A stretch of DNA of 64,000 bases from Haloarcula regularis (GTDB taxonomy: Archaea; Halobacteriota; Halobacteria; Halobacteriales; Haloarculaceae): the NCBI RefSeq assembly GCF_029338315.1, contig NZ_CP119794.1, forward strand, positions 1,488,001-1,552,000, written 5' to 3'. The notes beneath the pieces were generated by a model, which was given only the letters and a program-made list of their open reading frames with translations, did no database searches and was not told the origin of the DNA. Shown here piece after piece: positions 1 through 10,993 of the stretch (position 1 is its first letter; each line of letters opens with the position of its first letter). The position numbers and the translations under genes were made by a program.

Positions 1-597
1 GGGCCCCTCGAACCGGAGTTCCCCGCCTTCGACGGCCGTCAAGGGGGGCGAGCTCAGGACGCCGTAGCCCGTCGGCGGGGAGATGACGAGTCGCTGTTCC
101 TCGGTCAGGTGGCCCAGCCAGGTGCCGTCGGTGGTGTTGAACGCGTCACCGACGACCAGGCGGTCGCCCTCGACGGTCGCGAAGTTGGTCCAGGTGAACT
201 CGAGGACGATGGTCCCTTTCCCCTCGCTGACGACGTAATCTCGCCGCACGCTGGTGACGTTCATCTGCCGGCCGGTGGCTTCGCTCGCGGCGGTGCTGGC
301 CCGCCGGAACGACTGCTCCCACCCGACCTCCCTCTCGCCTTCGACGTAGGCGGTGGCGAGGTCTTCGAAGGCCCGGGTGTCGTTCTCGTCTTCGAGGGCG
401 TACGTGTCGGTTATCGTCCACCGCGCGTCACCGTTCGCCCGTATCTGGAGGTAGAACGTGGTGTTCTCGGTGACCGACGTAGTGGGCGTCGTCTGTGCGA
501 CGGGGCCGCCGCCACCCAGCGTCGCACCGACGGCAGGGGTCGCGGCCGGAACGAGGAGGAGGAGAGCGAGGAGGGCGGCCAGTACCCGCGGGGACAT
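1..597 (-). CDS. Secreted/membrane protein of haloarchaeal type, 3' end outside the window
   Basis: A reading frame starts at the ATG on the minus strand at 597 and stays open to the window edge (199 codons). It begins with a clear Sec-type signal peptide: MSPR, then a leucine/alanine-rich core and an Ala-x-Ala-like end near residue 23. A beta-rich extracytoplasmic domain follows, with repeated Tyr/Trp and Thr. The layout resembles haloarchaeal proteins with an N-terminal signal, an extracellular DUF7345-like domain, a membrane helix and a cytoplasmic winged helix. That family name is from memory, and the C-terminal half is not visible here. It is divergent from the next gene, sharing a 151-bp upstream region. 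Confidence 0.75.
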   Translation of the reverse strand, partial: MSPRVLAALLALLLLVPAATPAVGATLGGGGPVAQTTPTTSVTENTTFYLQIRANGDARWTITDTYALEDENDTRAFEDLATAYVEGEREVGWEQSFRRASTAASEATGRQMNVTSVRRDYVVSEGKGTIVLEFTWTNFATVEGDRLVVGDAFNTTDGTWLGHLTEEQRLVISPPTGYGVLSSPPLTAVEGGELRFEGP

Positions 598-748
598 TTC
601 ACCTCGAGACTGCACGGTCCGGAGCAAACCCTTTCCATCCGAGAATAAAACGTCTCCGGACGTTTTGAAACGTCTTGAGCACTCTCCGCCGTCTATCCGG
701 GGTAGGGAATGCAGGGATTTTTGTACTGGCGGGCTGTACGCCGTGGTG

Positions 749-1990
749 ATGCGCCCATCCCCCGCCCTCCTCGTCGCCATCCTCGTGATGGTGACGGCGC
801 CTCCTGCCGCGGTTGCGACGCCCGCGCTCGCCGCCGGGGACGGCGGCACGTACCAGATCACGCCCATCAATGGGACGACGAACCAGCTGTCGATTCCCGA
901 GAGCGAGGTCCGGACGACGGCCTTTACCTCGCCGGACGTCGAGGTCGGGACGGCCGTCGCGGCCGGGTCCCGGCAACTCCACCAGGAACACGAGACCAAG
1001 GCCTTCGAGGAGCGGTTCATCCGCGCCGACTCGCAACGAGCCCGTGCGGCGCTCGTCGATGCCCGCCTCGACGCCATCGAGGAGCGCCGGCTCGAGCTCG
1101 AGCGACAGCAGCGCGATGCGCTCGCGGCCGCCAGCGACTCGGGGTCGGTCGCCGAGTTCGTGACGGTGCGCGCACTGGTCGACGCCGAGGCCCGGTCGCT
1201 CGCGGACGGCCTGCGGCGAATCGAACGCACCGAGCGCAACAACCCCGACTTCTCGCTGGGGCGCGAGCGACGGACCCAGCTCGAGAACACCAAGGGGAAC
1301 CTCCGGATGCTCACCGGGCCGGTGGCCACACAGCTGGGCCGGTCGCTGTCCGGGCAGTCGACGAGCGGTCCCGTCTACTTCGAGACGGCGACTGACGGGT
1401 ACACGCTCGCGTTCGTGACCGACAGCGAGTACGTCCGCGAGACCCACCTCGGCGACCAGCGGTCTCCTGGGGCCACCGACCAGTTCGCCGAGAGCGAAGG
1501 CGACCGCCTGCGTAACGCCGCCGACCGCGCGGAGTCGCTGTACCCGTGGCTCTACGACCGCCAGCTACCCAGCGTCCAGAGCTTCGGGGGGACGAACATC
1601 TACCAGCTGACCGCCGACCACTCCAACGGCCGGTTGACGGCGTACCTCGACGGCGGGTCGACCCAGGTGTTCCGCGAGATACAGTACCGCCAGCTCTCGA
1701 CGGTCGAACCGACGTCCTCGGAGACGACCGTCGAGGAGTCCGTCCGCCTCACCGTGAACCGGGCGTACGAGACGGGCCCGCTTCGCGTGGTCGTGGCGGA
1801 CAACGAGACCGGCGCGCCGGTCGAGGGGACCGTCGCGGTGAGTGGTCAGCGCGTCGGTGAGACCGGGGCCGACGGGACCCTGTGGACGGTCGAACCTCGC
1901 GGCGCGTACAACGTGACCGTGACTACCGTCGAGGGGACCGAACTCGAGGTCGAGCGGACCGACCTCGACGTGGACTCGTCGGTCCAGTGA
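749..1990 (+). CDS. Secreted haloarchaeal protein with helical N-half and beta-sandwich C-half
   Basis: This 413-residue protein starts at the ATG in MRPSPALLVA, because a signal peptide follows at once (residues 1-29, ending ALAAG). Upstream in-frame codons look non-coding. Residues about 60-200 form a charged helical region rich in Arg and Glu with coiled-coil character. The last about 90 residues look like a carboxypeptidase-regulatory or Ig-like fold (GAPVEGTVAVSGQ, then GADGTLWTV). It resembles a haloarchaeal DUF7096/DUF7094-type surface protein, but I am unsure of the family name. No catalytic motif is visible. A role at the cell surface or in the periplasm-like space is inferred from the signal peptide alone. 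Confidence 0.8.
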   Translation: MRPSPALLVAILVMVTAPPAAVATPALAAGDGGTYQITPINGTTNQLSIPESEVRTTAFTSPDVEVGTAVAAGSRQLHQEHETKAFEERFIRADSQRARAALVDARLDAIEERRLELERQQRDALAAASDSGSVAEFVTVRALVDAEARSLADGLRRIERTERNNPDFSLGRERRTQLENTKGNLRMLTGPVATQLGRSLSGQSTSGPVYFETATDGYTLAFVTDSEYVRETHLGDQRSPGATDQFAESEGDRLRNAADRAESLYPWLYDRQLPSVQSFGGTNIYQLTADHSNGRLTAYLDGGSTQVFREIQYRQLSTVEPTSSETTVEESVRLTVNRAYETGPLRVVVADNETGAPVEGTVAVSGQRVGETGADGTLWTVEPRGAYNVTVTTVEGTELEVERTDLDVDSSVQ

Positions 1991-1997
1991 GCCGTCG

Positions 1998-2624
1998 TTA
2001 CTCGGGGACGTCCGCGACGGTCGTGATGGCGCGTGGACTCCCCGGCCGGGACTGCTGGATGTGGTGCTCGAAGGAGTCGAAGCCGGCCGCCTCGAACATC
2101 CGATCGGCCTCGGCCTCGTCGTAGAAGAGCATGATCGCGTCGGCCATCTTCTGGAAGACCGACGACTTGGGGTAGTCGGGGCCGACGATGAGCACCTTAC
2201 CGCCCGGTTTCACGACGCGGCGACACTCCACGAGAGCGTCGACGGGGTTGGGCCAGTACTCGATAGAGCCCGAGGACCACACCACGTCGAAGGTGTCGTC
2301 CGTGAACGGGAGGCGCTCGGCGTCGCCGAGGTGGAAGCGGACGTCGCCGTGCTTGCCGAACTTCTCGTAGGCCTTCGAGAGCTGGTGGGGGCTCTGATCG
2401 AGGCCGTAGACGACGTCGACGTGGCGGAGCAGACCCTCCGTGGCGAAGCCGGTGCCACACCCCACGTCCAGCACCCGGTCGTCGGGGTCGAGTCCGAGCA
2501 TGTCGATCGCCTCGTCGCGCATGCGTTCGTCCCAGATGAAGGGGTTGACCCGGTCGTACACCTTCGAGAGGTACTTGTAGAACAGCCGCGCGCGAGATTT
2601 GTTCTCGAGAACTCCCATTGGCAC
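1998..2624 (-). CDS. Class I SAM-dependent methyltransferase (UbiE/MenG-like)
   Basis: This 208-residue Rossmann methyltransferase has SAM-binding motif I DVGCGTGFAT (about residues 54-63), an acidic end to strand 2 (GLDQS), and motif post-I DAERLPF. It resembles the methyltransferase 11 family that acts on quinone or tocopherol-type ring precursors (MPBQ/MSBQ or demethylmenaquinone methylation), so a role in menaquinone-type lipid methylation is possible but not shown. ATG codons at residues 1 and 3 are both possible starts. It is transcribed away from the ATP synthase operon, and the two share a 139-bp upstream region. Confidence 0.85.
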   Translation of the reverse strand: MPMGVLENKSRARLFYKYLSKVYDRVNPFIWDERMRDEAIDMLGLDPDDRVLDVGCGTGFATEGLLRHVDVVYGLDQSPHQLSKAYEKFGKHGDVRFHLGDAERLPFTDDTFDVVWSSGSIEYWPNPVDALVECRRVVKPGGKVLIVGPDYPKSSVFQKMADAIMLFYDEAEADRMFEAAGFDSFEHHIQQSRPGSPRAITTVADVPE

Positions 2625-2725
2625 GTACTTGGGGCGAGACGGTCATAATTCCCCGGATTTCGGACGGCGGCTGACCCGCTGTGGCGGCGCTACGGTGCGC
2701 TCGCGACGCGCAAGTTTCGCAACTA

Positions 2726-2734
2726 CCAAATAGG
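2726..2734 (+). promoter_or_regulatory. Probable TATA element of the ATP synthase operon
   Basis: An AT-rich stretch (CCAAATAGG) lies about 35 bp before the atpH ATG in otherwise GC-rich DNA. This spacing suits an archaeal TATA box with a very short leader. Confidence 0.4.
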
Positions 2735-2763
2735 CGCTCTGGCAACGTCCGTACGATTAGAGA

Positions 2764-3096
2764 ATGCCACGGCCAGAAGTTCTCGACAAGATAAAAGAGG
2801 CCGAGCAGGAGGCCGACGAGATCGTCGCCGAAGCCGAGGAAGACCGCGAGCAGCGGATCCAGGAGGCTCGCGAGGAGGCCGAGGAAATCCGCCAGCAGGC
2901 CCGCGAGGAGGCCGAGGCGGCGGCCGAAGAGCGGCTCGCCGACGCCCGCTCGGAGATCGAGGCCGAGCGCGAGGAGATTCTCGCCGACGGCGAGGCGGCC
3001 CGCGACGAGCTCGAGGCAGCGGCCGAAGAACGTGTCGACGAGGTGGTCGAATACGTGACAGACCTCTTCGAGGAGGCGGTACATGCTCAGACCTGA
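2764..3096 (+). CDS. atpH: A-type ATP synthase subunit H (peripheral stalk)
   Basis: This 110-residue protein is almost one continuous charged helix, with Glu/Ala/Arg heptads from residue 8 to about 95. It is the pattern of the H subunit, which pairs with subunit E in the peripheral stalk and links the A1 head to subunit I/a. It is the first gene of an operon in the usual haloarchaeal order. Its 3' end overlaps the start of atpI by 14 bp, suggesting translational coupling. Confidence 0.93.
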   Translation: MPRPEVLDKIKEAEQEADEIVAEAEEDREQRIQEAREEAEEIRQQAREEAEAAAEERLADARSEIEAEREEILADGEAARDELEAAAEERVDEVVEYVTDLFEEAVHAQT

Positions 3097-5312
3097 GAAG
3101 ATGTGCCGCGTCTCGGTGACCGGGTCGAAACGCACCATGCGGGACATCGTGGAAGCGGTCCACGACCTCGACATGCTCCACGTCACCGAGTACGATGGCG
3201 CGTGGGACGGGTTCGAGCCGGGCGACCCCGTCGACGGCGCCGACGAGGCCTCGGAGAAGCTGGTCACCGTCCGGTCGCTCGAGTCGATTCTGGACGTCAG
3301 CGCCGACGACGCGGGCCCGACCCGCGTGGTGACCGACGAGGCAATCGAGGAGGAACTGGCGTCCGTCCGCGAGCAGGTCAACGAGCTCGACGACCGGCGT
3401 GACGACCTCCGCGGCGAACTCCGCGAGGTCGAAGAGCGCATCAACGCGATGGAGCCGTTCGTCACGCTGGGCATCGACCTCGACCTCCTCCGTGGCTACG
3501 AGTCGCTGTCGGTCGTCGTCGGCGAGGCCGACCCCGACGAGGTGAAAGTCGCCCTCGCCGACAGTCCAGTCGACACGTTCCGCGTCGACCACGAGGACGG
3601 CGTCGTCGCCATCTTCGCCAGGGCCGACGAGAGCGCGGTCCAGGACGCCCTGGTCGGGGCGACGTTCACCGGGCTGGAGATCCCCGATGGCGACGGCGAC
3701 CCCTCGTCGTACCTCGAGGAGCTCCAGCACCGCAGACAGAAACTCGAGTCGAAGCTCACGACGGTCCAGGACGAACTGGACGACCTCCGGCTGGACTACG
3801 CCGGCTTCCTGCTGGCCGCCGAGGAGAAACTCTCCATCGAGGTCCAGAAGGCCGAGGCACCCCTGACGTTCGCGACGACCGAGAACGCCTTCATCGCCGA
3901 GGGGTGGCTCCCGAACGACCGCTACGAGGAGTTCGAGAACGCGGTCCGCAGCGAGGTCGGCGAGGCCGTCGACATCGAGAAACTCGAGATAGCCGAGTAC
4001 GACTCCGACGGTCACGCACACGCCGCCGAGGCGGTCGAACACGAGGCGTCGGCACCCGCCGCAGACGAGGGCGCCGCCACCGCCGACGAGGAGGGCGAAA
4101 CCCGCGAGGCCGCCGCCGACGGCGGGACGGTGCGCTCCGACGGCGGCATCGTCACGATGGGCAGCGACGCCCCACCGGTCATCCAGGACAACCCGGCGAC
4201 GGTCAAACCCTTCGAGGCGCTGGTCGAGGTCATCAACCGGCCGAAGTACAGCGAGTTCGACCCGACCATCGCCTTCTTCCTGACCTTCCCGGCCTTTTTC
4301 GGGTTCATGATCGGCGACCTGGGGTACGGGAGCATCTACCTGCTGATCGGCTACGCGCTGTACAGCCGGTTCGACAGCGACGTCGTCAGGAGCCTCGGCG
4401 GGGTCGCGATGTGGGCCGGTGGCTTCACGATGCTCTTTGGCGTCCTCTACGGCGAGATATTCGGGCTGCACCAGCTCGGTGAGATCGTCTGGGGCGGCAA
4501 CCCGCCGATCCACAAGGGCCTCCAGCCCCACTACGGCGAGTACGCACTCGGCTGGCTCGTCCTGAGCCTCATCGCCGGGATGCTCCACCTCGCAGTCGGC
4601 TGGATCTTCGACTTCGTCGAGAACCTCAACCACGGCCTCAAGGACGCGGTCCTCGAGAGCGGGTCCTGGCTCATGATGCTCTTTGGACTGTGGGCCTGGA
4701 TCTTCGCCGGTGCCTCGGGCAGCGCACCCGGCCTGCTGGTCGGTCCCGAGAGCGTCTTCAACGGCCACCCGTTCCCGCTTGGCTTTGCCGGGTTCGACCC
4801 GGTCATCGGCCTGGCCGGACTGGCCGTCTTCTTCGCCGGCCTGATCCTGCTGGTCGTCGGTGAGCCCATCGAGGGCGTCGAGTTCCTCAACGTGCTCGTC
4901 AACGTGCTCTCGTATACCCGACTCGCCGCCGTGCTGCTCGCCAAGGCGGGGATGGCCTTCGTGGTCAATCTCCTCTTTCGGCGTGTGGGTCACGGGCTCG
5001 GGCGCCGACGCCGAGTGGCACTTCGGCATCAACCACGCCCCCGCGTACTACCTCGAACAGGGGACCTACCACGGCCACGAGGTCACCGAAGTGATGTTCG
5101 GCGGCCTGATGCACTCGGGCATCGCCGGCGTCATCGGCGGCCTGCTCGTGCTGGTCATCGGCCACCTGCTCGTGCTCGTGCTCGGTATCACGAGCGCCGG
5201 CCTGCAGGGGGTTCGTCTCGAGTACGTCGAGTTCTTCGGGAAGTTCTACGAGGGCGGCGGCAAGCCCTACAACCCGTTCGGCTACGAGCGCACCTACACG
5301 ACCGAGGACTGA
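3083..5312 (+). CDS. atpI: A-type ATP synthase subunit I/a, interrupted by a frameshift
   Basis: This is the large stator and membrane subunit. The N-terminal half is cytoplasmic with coiled coils (about residues 90-125 and 215-245), and the C-terminal half has about seven helices forming the ion half-channels with the K ring. The first frame reads correctly to ...AFVVNLL near 4975. The rest (FGVWVTGSGADAEWHF to the end YERTYTTED) continues in another frame to the TGA at 5310. The sequence ctcctctttcggc needs one base fewer or two more to join LL to FG. The protein is essential to the complex and both halves are well conserved, so I regard this as a sequence error. An Ala/Glu-rich insert lies around residues 310-350. 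Confidence 0.9.
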
Positions 5313-5540
5313 CGCGTCCCGGACCGCAGTGACCCGTTTTCCGGTTCTGCACCAACCACGAGCGGCGCGGCCGGGCGAGTCACGACGGGGGGTGGCTGTT
5401 ATCAGTTCTCATCCCCAGCCCAGCGAGAGCGTAAATCGCCGGAACAGCGACGCGCTGAGCAAGTTTGGGAAGTTTTATGAAGTACGTCGCGCCACATACG
5501 CCTGTTCGGACACGAGCAACCTCAGAGAGGACTTCAAACA

Positions 5541-5795
5541 ATGATTGAATCCATCGCACCCGTTGTCAACGCTGTACTGCAGGGATCGAGCGCACCAGCA
5601 ATTCCGCCGGCCGCCGGCGCAGCACTCGCCGTCGGTCTGGCCGCTCTCGGCGCCGGTATCGCCGAGCGTGGGATCGGTGCTGCCGCTGTCGGTGCCGTCG
5701 CCGAAGACGAGAGCATGTTCGGGCGTGGCCTCATCCTGACGGTCCTCCCGGAGACACTCGTCATCCTCGCGCTGGTCGTCGTCTTCGTCGTCTAA
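5541..5795 (+). CDS. atpK: A-type ATP synthase subunit K (proteolipid, rotor ring)
   Basis: This 84-residue protein has two hydrophobic helices forming a single hairpin: a Gly/Ala-rich helix (about residues 25-50) and a C-terminal helix with the ion-binding glutamate in LPETLVILAL (about residue 71). It is the c-ring subunit that carries protons through the membrane sector. A 228-bp gap separates it from atpI, long for this operon, so a separate promoter or processing site to raise K stoichiometry is possible. I see no convincing motif for it. Confidence 0.95.
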   Translation: MIESIAPVVNAVLQGSSAPAIPPAAGAALAVGLAALGAGIAERGIGAAAVGAVAEDESMFGRGLILTVLPETLVILALVVVFVV

Positions 5796-5816
5796 ACGCA
5801 CCCCCCTTTTCCAACA

Positions 5817-6401
5817 ATGAGCCTTGAAACAGTCGTAGAGGACATTCGAGACGAAGCCCGCGCGCGTGCAGACGAGATTCGCGACGAGGCCGACGAGCGC
5901 GCCCAGGAGATCATCGACGAGGCGGAAGCCGACGCCGAGCAGATCCGCGAGGACCGCGAGGCAGAAGTCGATCGGGAGATCTCCCAGGAGCGCGAGCAGC
6001 GCCTCTCCTCGGCGAAACTGCAGGCCAAGCAGGCCCGACTGGGCGCCCGCCGTGACGTCCTCCAGGACGTCCGCGCCGACGTCGAGGCGGCACTCGCCGA
6101 CCTCGGAGGCGACCGTCGCGAAGAGCTCACCCGGGCGCTCCTGGACGCCGCCGTCGCGGAGTTCGACGACGGCGACGACCTGGCCGTCTACGGCCGGGCC
6201 GACGATCAGGACCTGCTCGAAGACGTCCTCACAGACTACGACGGTGCAGCGTTCGCCGGAGAGCGAGACTGCCTCGGTGGTGTCGTCGTCGAGAGCGAGT
6301 CCTCCCGAGTCCGCGTGAACAACACGTTCGACTCGCTGCTGGAGACGGTCTGGGAGGACAATCTGCGAGACATCAGCGACCGCCTCTTCGACCCACAATG
6401 A
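5817..6401 (+). CDS. atpE: A-type ATP synthase subunit E (peripheral stalk)
   Basis: This 194-residue protein has a long charged helix (residues 1-85) followed by a mixed alpha/beta C-terminal domain that binds the A1 head; GGVVVESESSRVRVNN is the typical late beta strand pair. It partners subunit H. The stop codon overlaps the atpC start as ATGA, which indicates coupled translation. Confidence 0.95.
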   Translation: MSLETVVEDIRDEARARADEIRDEADERAQEIIDEAEADAEQIREDREAEVDREISQEREQRLSSAKLQAKQARLGARRDVLQDVRADVEAALADLGGDRREELTRALLDAAVAEFDDGDDLAVYGRADDQDLLEDVLTDYDGAAFAGERDCLGGVVVESESSRVRVNNTFDSLLETVWEDNLRDISDRLFDPQ

Positions 6402-7474
6402 GCCTGCGAACGGACGCAAAGCGCGGTCAAGGAAGCAACTACGAGTACGTCGTCGCTCGCGTGCGGTCCCGCCGCGCGTCGCTGTTCGACGACGACGACT
6501 ACCGGAAGCTGGTCCGCATGGGGACGGGCGAGATCGCCCGCTTCATGGAGGAGACCGAGTACGAGACCGAGATGAACGCACTCGGCGCTCGATACAGCGG
6601 TATCGACCTCGTCGAGTACGCCCTCAACCGCAATCTGGCCAAGCACTTCGACGACCTGCTGGACTGGGCCGAGGGGCAGCTGTACGACTACATCGCCCGG
6701 TACCTGCGGAAGTTCGACGCCTGGAATATCAAGACCATCATCCGGGGCATCTACTCCGGGGCGTCCCAGACCGAGGTCGAAGACGACCTCATCGACGCCG
6801 GGGAGTTCGACGAGCGACTGCTCGAGCAGCTGCTGGCCGCCGAGAGCATCGAGGAGGTCGTCGAGACCCTCGAGACGACCATCTTCGGCGACGCCCTCAC
6901 GGCTGCCTACGGCGACTTCGAGGACAGCGGCGTCCTCGTCCCGCTGGAGAACGCCGTCGACCGCGCGTTCTACGAGATGCTCCTGTCGGGACTCCCGACC
7001 GGGCCGGAGGTCGACAGCCCGACCGGGCTGTACATCGAGTTCCTCCAGGCCGAGGTCGACTTCCGGAACCTCCGGAACGCCCTCCGGCTCGCCCGGAGCG
7101 GCGCCGACATGGACCCGGCGGAGTACTACATCGAGGGCGGTCGGCTGTTCAAAGAGCGCCAGCTCGCCCAGCTGGCGACCGACACCGACCAGCTGGTCAA
7201 CGCCGTCCGGGAGAGCCCGTACGGTGACGACTTAGAGGACGCACTGGAGACGCTGGAGGACGCCGAGAACCTCATCGACTTCGAGCGCGCGCTCGACGTC
7301 GCCCTCCTCAAGTACGCGGAGCAGCTCTCGAACCGGTATCCGCTGTCGGTCTGTCCCGTCCTCTCGTATATCCTCTCGAAAGAGCGGGAGGTCGACAACA
7401 TCCGCGCCATCTCGCGCGGTCGCGAGGCCGGGCTGGACTCCGACGAGATAGAACAGGAACTGGTGATACTATGA
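6398..7474 (+). CDS. atpC: A-type ATP synthase subunit C (central stalk base)
   Basis: This 358-residue, almost all-helical protein has the V/A-ATPase subunit C (Vma6/d) pattern: repeated F-x-x-N-x-R-N-A-L-R type motifs, for example FRNLRNALRLARSG near residue 225. It seats the central shaft on the K ring. It overlaps atpE and atpF at ATGA junctions on both sides. Confidence 0.95.
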   Translation: MSLRTDAKRGQGSNYEYVVARVRSRRASLFDDDDYRKLVRMGTGEIARFMEETEYETEMNALGARYSGIDLVEYALNRNLAKHFDDLLDWAEGQLYDYIARYLRKFDAWNIKTIIRGIYSGASQTEVEDDLIDAGEFDERLLEQLLAAESIEEVVETLETTIFGDALTAAYGDFEDSGVLVPLENAVDRAFYEMLLSGLPTGPEVDSPTGLYIEFLQAEVDFRNLRNALRLARSGADMDPAEYYIEGGRLFKERQLAQLATDTDQLVNAVRESPYGDDLEDALETLEDAENLIDFERALDVALLKYAEQLSNRYPLSVCPVLSYILSKEREVDNIRAISRGREAGLDSDEIEQELVIL

Positions 7475-7797
7475 GCCAGGAGATAGCCGTGGTCGGGAGC
7501 CCGGAGTTCACGACGGGGTTCCGACTGGCGGGCGTCCGCAAGTTCGCGGACATCCCCAACGAGGAGAAAGACGAACGGTTGGACGACGCCGTCGAGGAGA
7601 TGCTCACCGACGACGACGTCGGCATCGTCGTGATGCACGACGACGACATGGAGCGTCTCTCCCGTGGTGTCCGGAAGGACGCAGAGACCAGCGTCGAACC
7701 GGTGCTGGTGACCCTCGGCGCGAGCGGCGCCGGGAGCGGCGGACTGCGTGAACAGATCAAGCGAGCCATCGGAATCGACCTGATGGACGAAGACTAA
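7471..7797 (+). CDS. atpF: A-type ATP synthase subunit F (central stalk)
   Basis: This 108-residue Rossmann-like protein has strands [10 protein letters not shown] at the N-terminus and DVGIVVMHD in the middle, as in subunit F/Vma7, followed by a flexible C-terminus. It sits with subunit D in the rotor and regulates ATP hydrolysis. It starts within the atpC stop (ATGA) and ends 2 bp before atpA. Confidence 0.93.
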   Translation: MSQEIAVVGSPEFTTGFRLAGVRKFADIPNEEKDERLDDAVEEMLTDDDVGIVVMHDDDMERLSRGVRKDAETSVEPVLVTLGASGAGSGGLREQIKRAIGIDLMDED

Positions 7798-7799
7798 TC

Positions 7800-9560
7800 A
7801 TGAGCCAAGCAACAGACACAGACGTCCGCGAGGACGGCATCATCGAAAGCGTCTCGGGACCGGTCGTATCGGCTCGGGACCTCGACGCCCGGATGAACGA
7901 CGTCGTCTACGTCGGTTCGGAAGGGCTGATGGGCGAGGTCATCGAGATCGAAGGAAACATCACTACCATCCAGGTCTACGAGGAGACCTCGGGGGTCTCC
8001 CCGGGCGAACCCGTCGAGGGGACGGGCTCGCCGCTCTCCGTCGACCTCGGGCCGGGCATGCTCGACGCCATCTACGACGGCGTCCAGCGCCCGCTCGACG
8101 TGCTGGAGGAGAAGATGGGGTCCCCGTACCTCGACCGCGGCGTCGACGCGCCCGGTATCGACCTGGACAAGACCTGGGAGTTCACCCCCGAGGTCTCGGC
8201 CGGCGACGAGGTGGCACCCGGCGACATCGTCGGGACCGTCCCGGAGACGCCCAGCATCGACCACAAGGTGATGGTCCCGCCCGACTACGAGGGCGGCGAG
8301 GTCGTCTCGGCCGAGTCCGGCTCGTTCGACGTCGAGGAGACGGTCGTCGAACTGGACAACGGCGAGGAGATCTCGATGCGCCAGGAGTGGCCCGTCCGCA
8401 GTCAGCGGCCGGCCGACGAGAAGCAGACCCCGACCGAACCGCTCGTGTCGGGCCAGCGTATCCTCGACGGCCTGTTCCCCATCGCGAAAGGCGGGACGGC
8501 CGCCATCCCCGGTCCGTTCGGCTCGGGGAAGACGGTCACCCAGCACCAGCTCGCGAAGTGGGCCGACGCGGACATCGTCGTCTACGTCGGCTGTGGCGAG
8601 CGCGGCAACGAGATGACGGAGGTCATCGAGGACTTCCCGGAACTGGAGGACCCGACCACCGGGAACGCCCTGATGGACCGGACCTGCCTCATCGCGAACA
8701 CGTCGAACATGCCCGTGGCGGCCCGGGAGTCCTGTGTCTACACCGGCATCACCATCGCGGAGTACTTCCGCGACATGGGCTACGACGTCGCGCTGATGGC
8801 CGACTCCACCTCGCGGTGGGCCGAGGCCATGCGCGAGATCTCCTCGCGCCTCGAGGAGATGCCCGGCGAAGAGGGGTACCCCGCGTACCTCTCGGCTCGC
8901 CTCAGCGAGTTCTACGAGCGCGCCGGCTACTTCGAGAACATCAACGACACCGAGGGCTCCGTGTCTGTCATCGGGGCCGTCTCCCCGCCCGGCGGGGACT
9001 TCTCGGAACCGGTCACCCAGAACACGCTGCGTATCGTCAAGACGTTCTGGGCGCTGGACGCCGACCTCGCCGAGCGCCGGCACTTCCCCTCGATCAACTG
9101 GAACGAGTCCTACTCGCTGTACCGCGACCAGCTCGACGACTGGTTCGTCGAGAACGTCCGCGAGGACTGGCCCGAGGTCCGACAGTGGGCCATCGACGTG
9201 CTCGACGAGGAGGCCGAACTCCAGGAGATCGTCCAGCTCGTCGGGAAGGACGCGCTGCCGGAAGACCAGCAGCTCACGCTCGAGGTCGCGCGCTACCTGC
9301 GTGAGGCCTGGCTCCAGCAGAACGCGTTCCACGACGTCGACACCTACTGCGAGCCCGAGAAGACCTACCGCATCGTGAACGCCATCCAGACGTTCAACGA
9401 CGAGGCCTTCGACGCGCTCGAGGCGGGCGTCCCCGTCGACGAGATCACCGACATCGACGCCGCGCCGCGACTCAACCGGATCGGGGTCCAGGAGGACTAC
9501 GGCGCGTACGTCGACGACTTAGAAGAGGACCTCGCTGCGGAACTCCAGGAGAAGTACTAA
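7800..9560 (+). CDS. atpA: A-type ATP synthase catalytic subunit A
   Basis: This 586-residue catalytic subunit has a Walker A loop GPFGSGKTV (about residues 239-247), the bulge region characteristic of A/V-type A subunits (about residues 120-200), and Walker [14 protein letters not shown]. Three copies alternate with subunit B in the head and make ATP from the proton gradient. No intein interrupts the P-loop. It follows atpF by 2 bp and is followed by atpB after 2 bp. Confidence 0.98.
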   Translation: MSQATDTDVREDGIIESVSGPVVSARDLDARMNDVVYVGSEGLMGEVIEIEGNITTIQVYEETSGVSPGEPVEGTGSPLSVDLGPGMLDAIYDGVQRPLDVLEEKMGSPYLDRGVDAPGIDLDKTWEFTPEVSAGDEVAPGDIVGTVPETPSIDHKVMVPPDYEGGEVVSAESGSFDVEETVVELDNGEEISMRQEWPVRSQRPADEKQTPTEPLVSGQRILDGLFPIAKGGTAAIPGPFGSGKTVTQHQLAKWADADIVVYVGCGERGNEMTEVIEDFPELEDPTTGNALMDRTCLIANTSNMPVAARESCVYTGITIAEYFRDMGYDVALMADSTSRWAEAMREISSRLEEMPGEEGYPAYLSARLSEFYERAGYFENINDTEGSVSVIGAVSPPGGDFSEPVTQNTLRIVKTFWALDADLAERRHFPSINWNESYSLYRDQLDDWFVENVREDWPEVRQWAIDVLDEEAELQEIVQLVGKDALPEDQQLTLEVARYLREAWLQQNAFHDVDTYCEPEKTYRIVNAIQTFNDEAFDALEAGVPVDEITDIDAAPRLNRIGVQEDYGAYVDDLEEDLAAELQEKY

Positions 9561-9562
9561 CG

Positions 9563-10990
9563 ATGAAAGAGTACCAGACAATCACGGAAATCAGCGGACC
9601 GCTGGTCTTCGTCGAGACCGACGAACCGGTCGGTTACGACGAGATCGTCGAGATCGAGACGAGCGACGGCGAGACCCGCCGTGGCCAGGTGCTGGAGTCG
9701 ACCAGCGACTACGTCGCCATCCAGGTGTTCGAGGGCACCTCCGGTATCGACCGGAAGGCGTCCGTTCGCTTCCTCGGCGAGACCATGAAGATGCCCGTCA
9801 CCGAGGACCTGCTGGGGCGGGTCATGGACGGGACCGGCCAGCCCATCGACGGCGGGCCGGAGATCGTCCCGGACGAGCGCCAGGACATCGTCGGCGCGGC
9901 CATCAACCCCTTCTCGCGGGAGTACCCCGAGGAGTTCATCCAGACGGGTGTCTCGGCCATCGACGGCATGAACACCCTGGTCCGTGGCCAGAAGCTGCCG
10001 ATCTTCTCGGCCTCGGGGCTGCCACACAACGACCTGGCGCTCCAGATCGCCCGCCAGGCGACCGTGCCCGAAGAAGAGGAAGGCGGCGACGACGAGGAGG
10101 GTTCGGAGTTCGCAGTCATCTTCGGCGCGATGGGTATCACGGCCGAGGAGGCAAACGAGTTCATGGACGACTTCGAGCGCACCGGCGCGCTGGAGCGCTC
10201 CGTCGTCTTCATGAACCTCGCGGACGATCCCGCCGTCGAGCGGACCATCACGCCGCGGCTCGCGCTCACCACGGCCGAGTACCTCGCCTTCGAGAAGGAC
10301 TACCACGTGCTTGTCATCCTGACTGATATGACCAACTACTGTGAGGCGCTGCGCGAGATCGGCGCCGCACGTGAGGAGGTCCCCGGCCGGCGTGGGTACC
10401 CCGGGTACATGTACACCGACCTGGCCCAGCTCTACGAGCGGGCCGGTCGTATCGAGGGCCGCGAGGGCTCTGTCACGCAGCTGCCCATCCTCACGATGCC
10501 CGGCGACGACGACACCCACCCCATCCCGGACCTAACTGGTTACATCACCGAGGGCCAGATCTATATCGACCGGGACCTGAACAGCCAGGGCATCCAGCCG
10601 CCGATCAACGTCCTTCCCAGCCTGTCGCGCCTGATGGACGACGGTATCGGCGAGGGCCTGACCCGTGGCGACCACGCGGACGTCAAAGACCAGCTGTTCG
10701 CCGCGTACGCGGAGGGTGAGGACCTGCGGGACCTGGTGAACATCGTCGGTCGCGAGGCCCTGTCGGACCTGGACAACAAGTATCTGGACTTCGCCGACCG
10801 GTTCGAGTCCGAGTTCGTCGACCAGGGCTTCGATACGGCTCGCGACATCGACGAGACGCTCGAACTCGGCTGGGACCTGCTCTCGATGCTGCCCAAGGAG
10901 GCGCTCAACCGCATCGACGAGGAGCTCATCGAGGAGAACTACCGCGAGGACGAGGACGCCGCGGCCGAGGCCGTCGAAGCCGAAGCATAG
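9563..10990 (+). CDS. atpB: A-type ATP synthase regulatory subunit B
   Basis: This 475-residue non-catalytic nucleotide-binding subunit of the A1 head is homologous to subunit A, but the P-loop is degenerate ([10 protein letters not shown] in place of GxxxxGKT), as in all B subunits. The C-terminus is acidic ([13 protein letters not shown]). In this window it is the last gene before the operon is interrupted by the rhodopsin gene. Confidence 0.97.
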   Translation: MKEYQTITEISGPLVFVETDEPVGYDEIVEIETSDGETRRGQVLESTSDYVAIQVFEGTSGIDRKASVRFLGETMKMPVTEDLLGRVMDGTGQPIDGGPEIVPDERQDIVGAAINPFSREYPEEFIQTGVSAIDGMNTLVRGQKLPIFSASGLPHNDLALQIARQATVPEEEEGGDDEEGSEFAVIFGAMGITAEEANEFMDDFERTGALERSVVFMNLADDPAVERTITPRLALTTAEYLAFEKDYHVLVILTDMTNYCEALREIGAAREEVPGRRGYPGYMYTDLAQLYERAGRIEGREGSVTQLPILTMPGDDDTHPIPDLTGYITEGQIYIDRDLNSQGIQPPINVLPSLSRLMDDGIGEGLTRGDHADVKDQLFAAYAEGEDLRDLVNIVGREALSDLDNKYLDFADRFESEFVDQGFDTARDIDETLELGWDLLSMLPKEALNRIDEELIEENYREDEDAAAEAVEAEA

Positions 10991-10993
10991 CGT

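Noticed and set aside
4971..4985. Programmed ribosomal frameshift in atpI
   Set aside because: No slippery heptamer or downstream pseudoknot is apparent, and the same kind of indel recurs in many unrelated genes of the window.
5329..5544. A 71-codon open frame between atpI and atpK
   Set aside because: It has no start-site support, its composition is unlike the neighbours and it runs into the atpK start; it is most likely non-coding.
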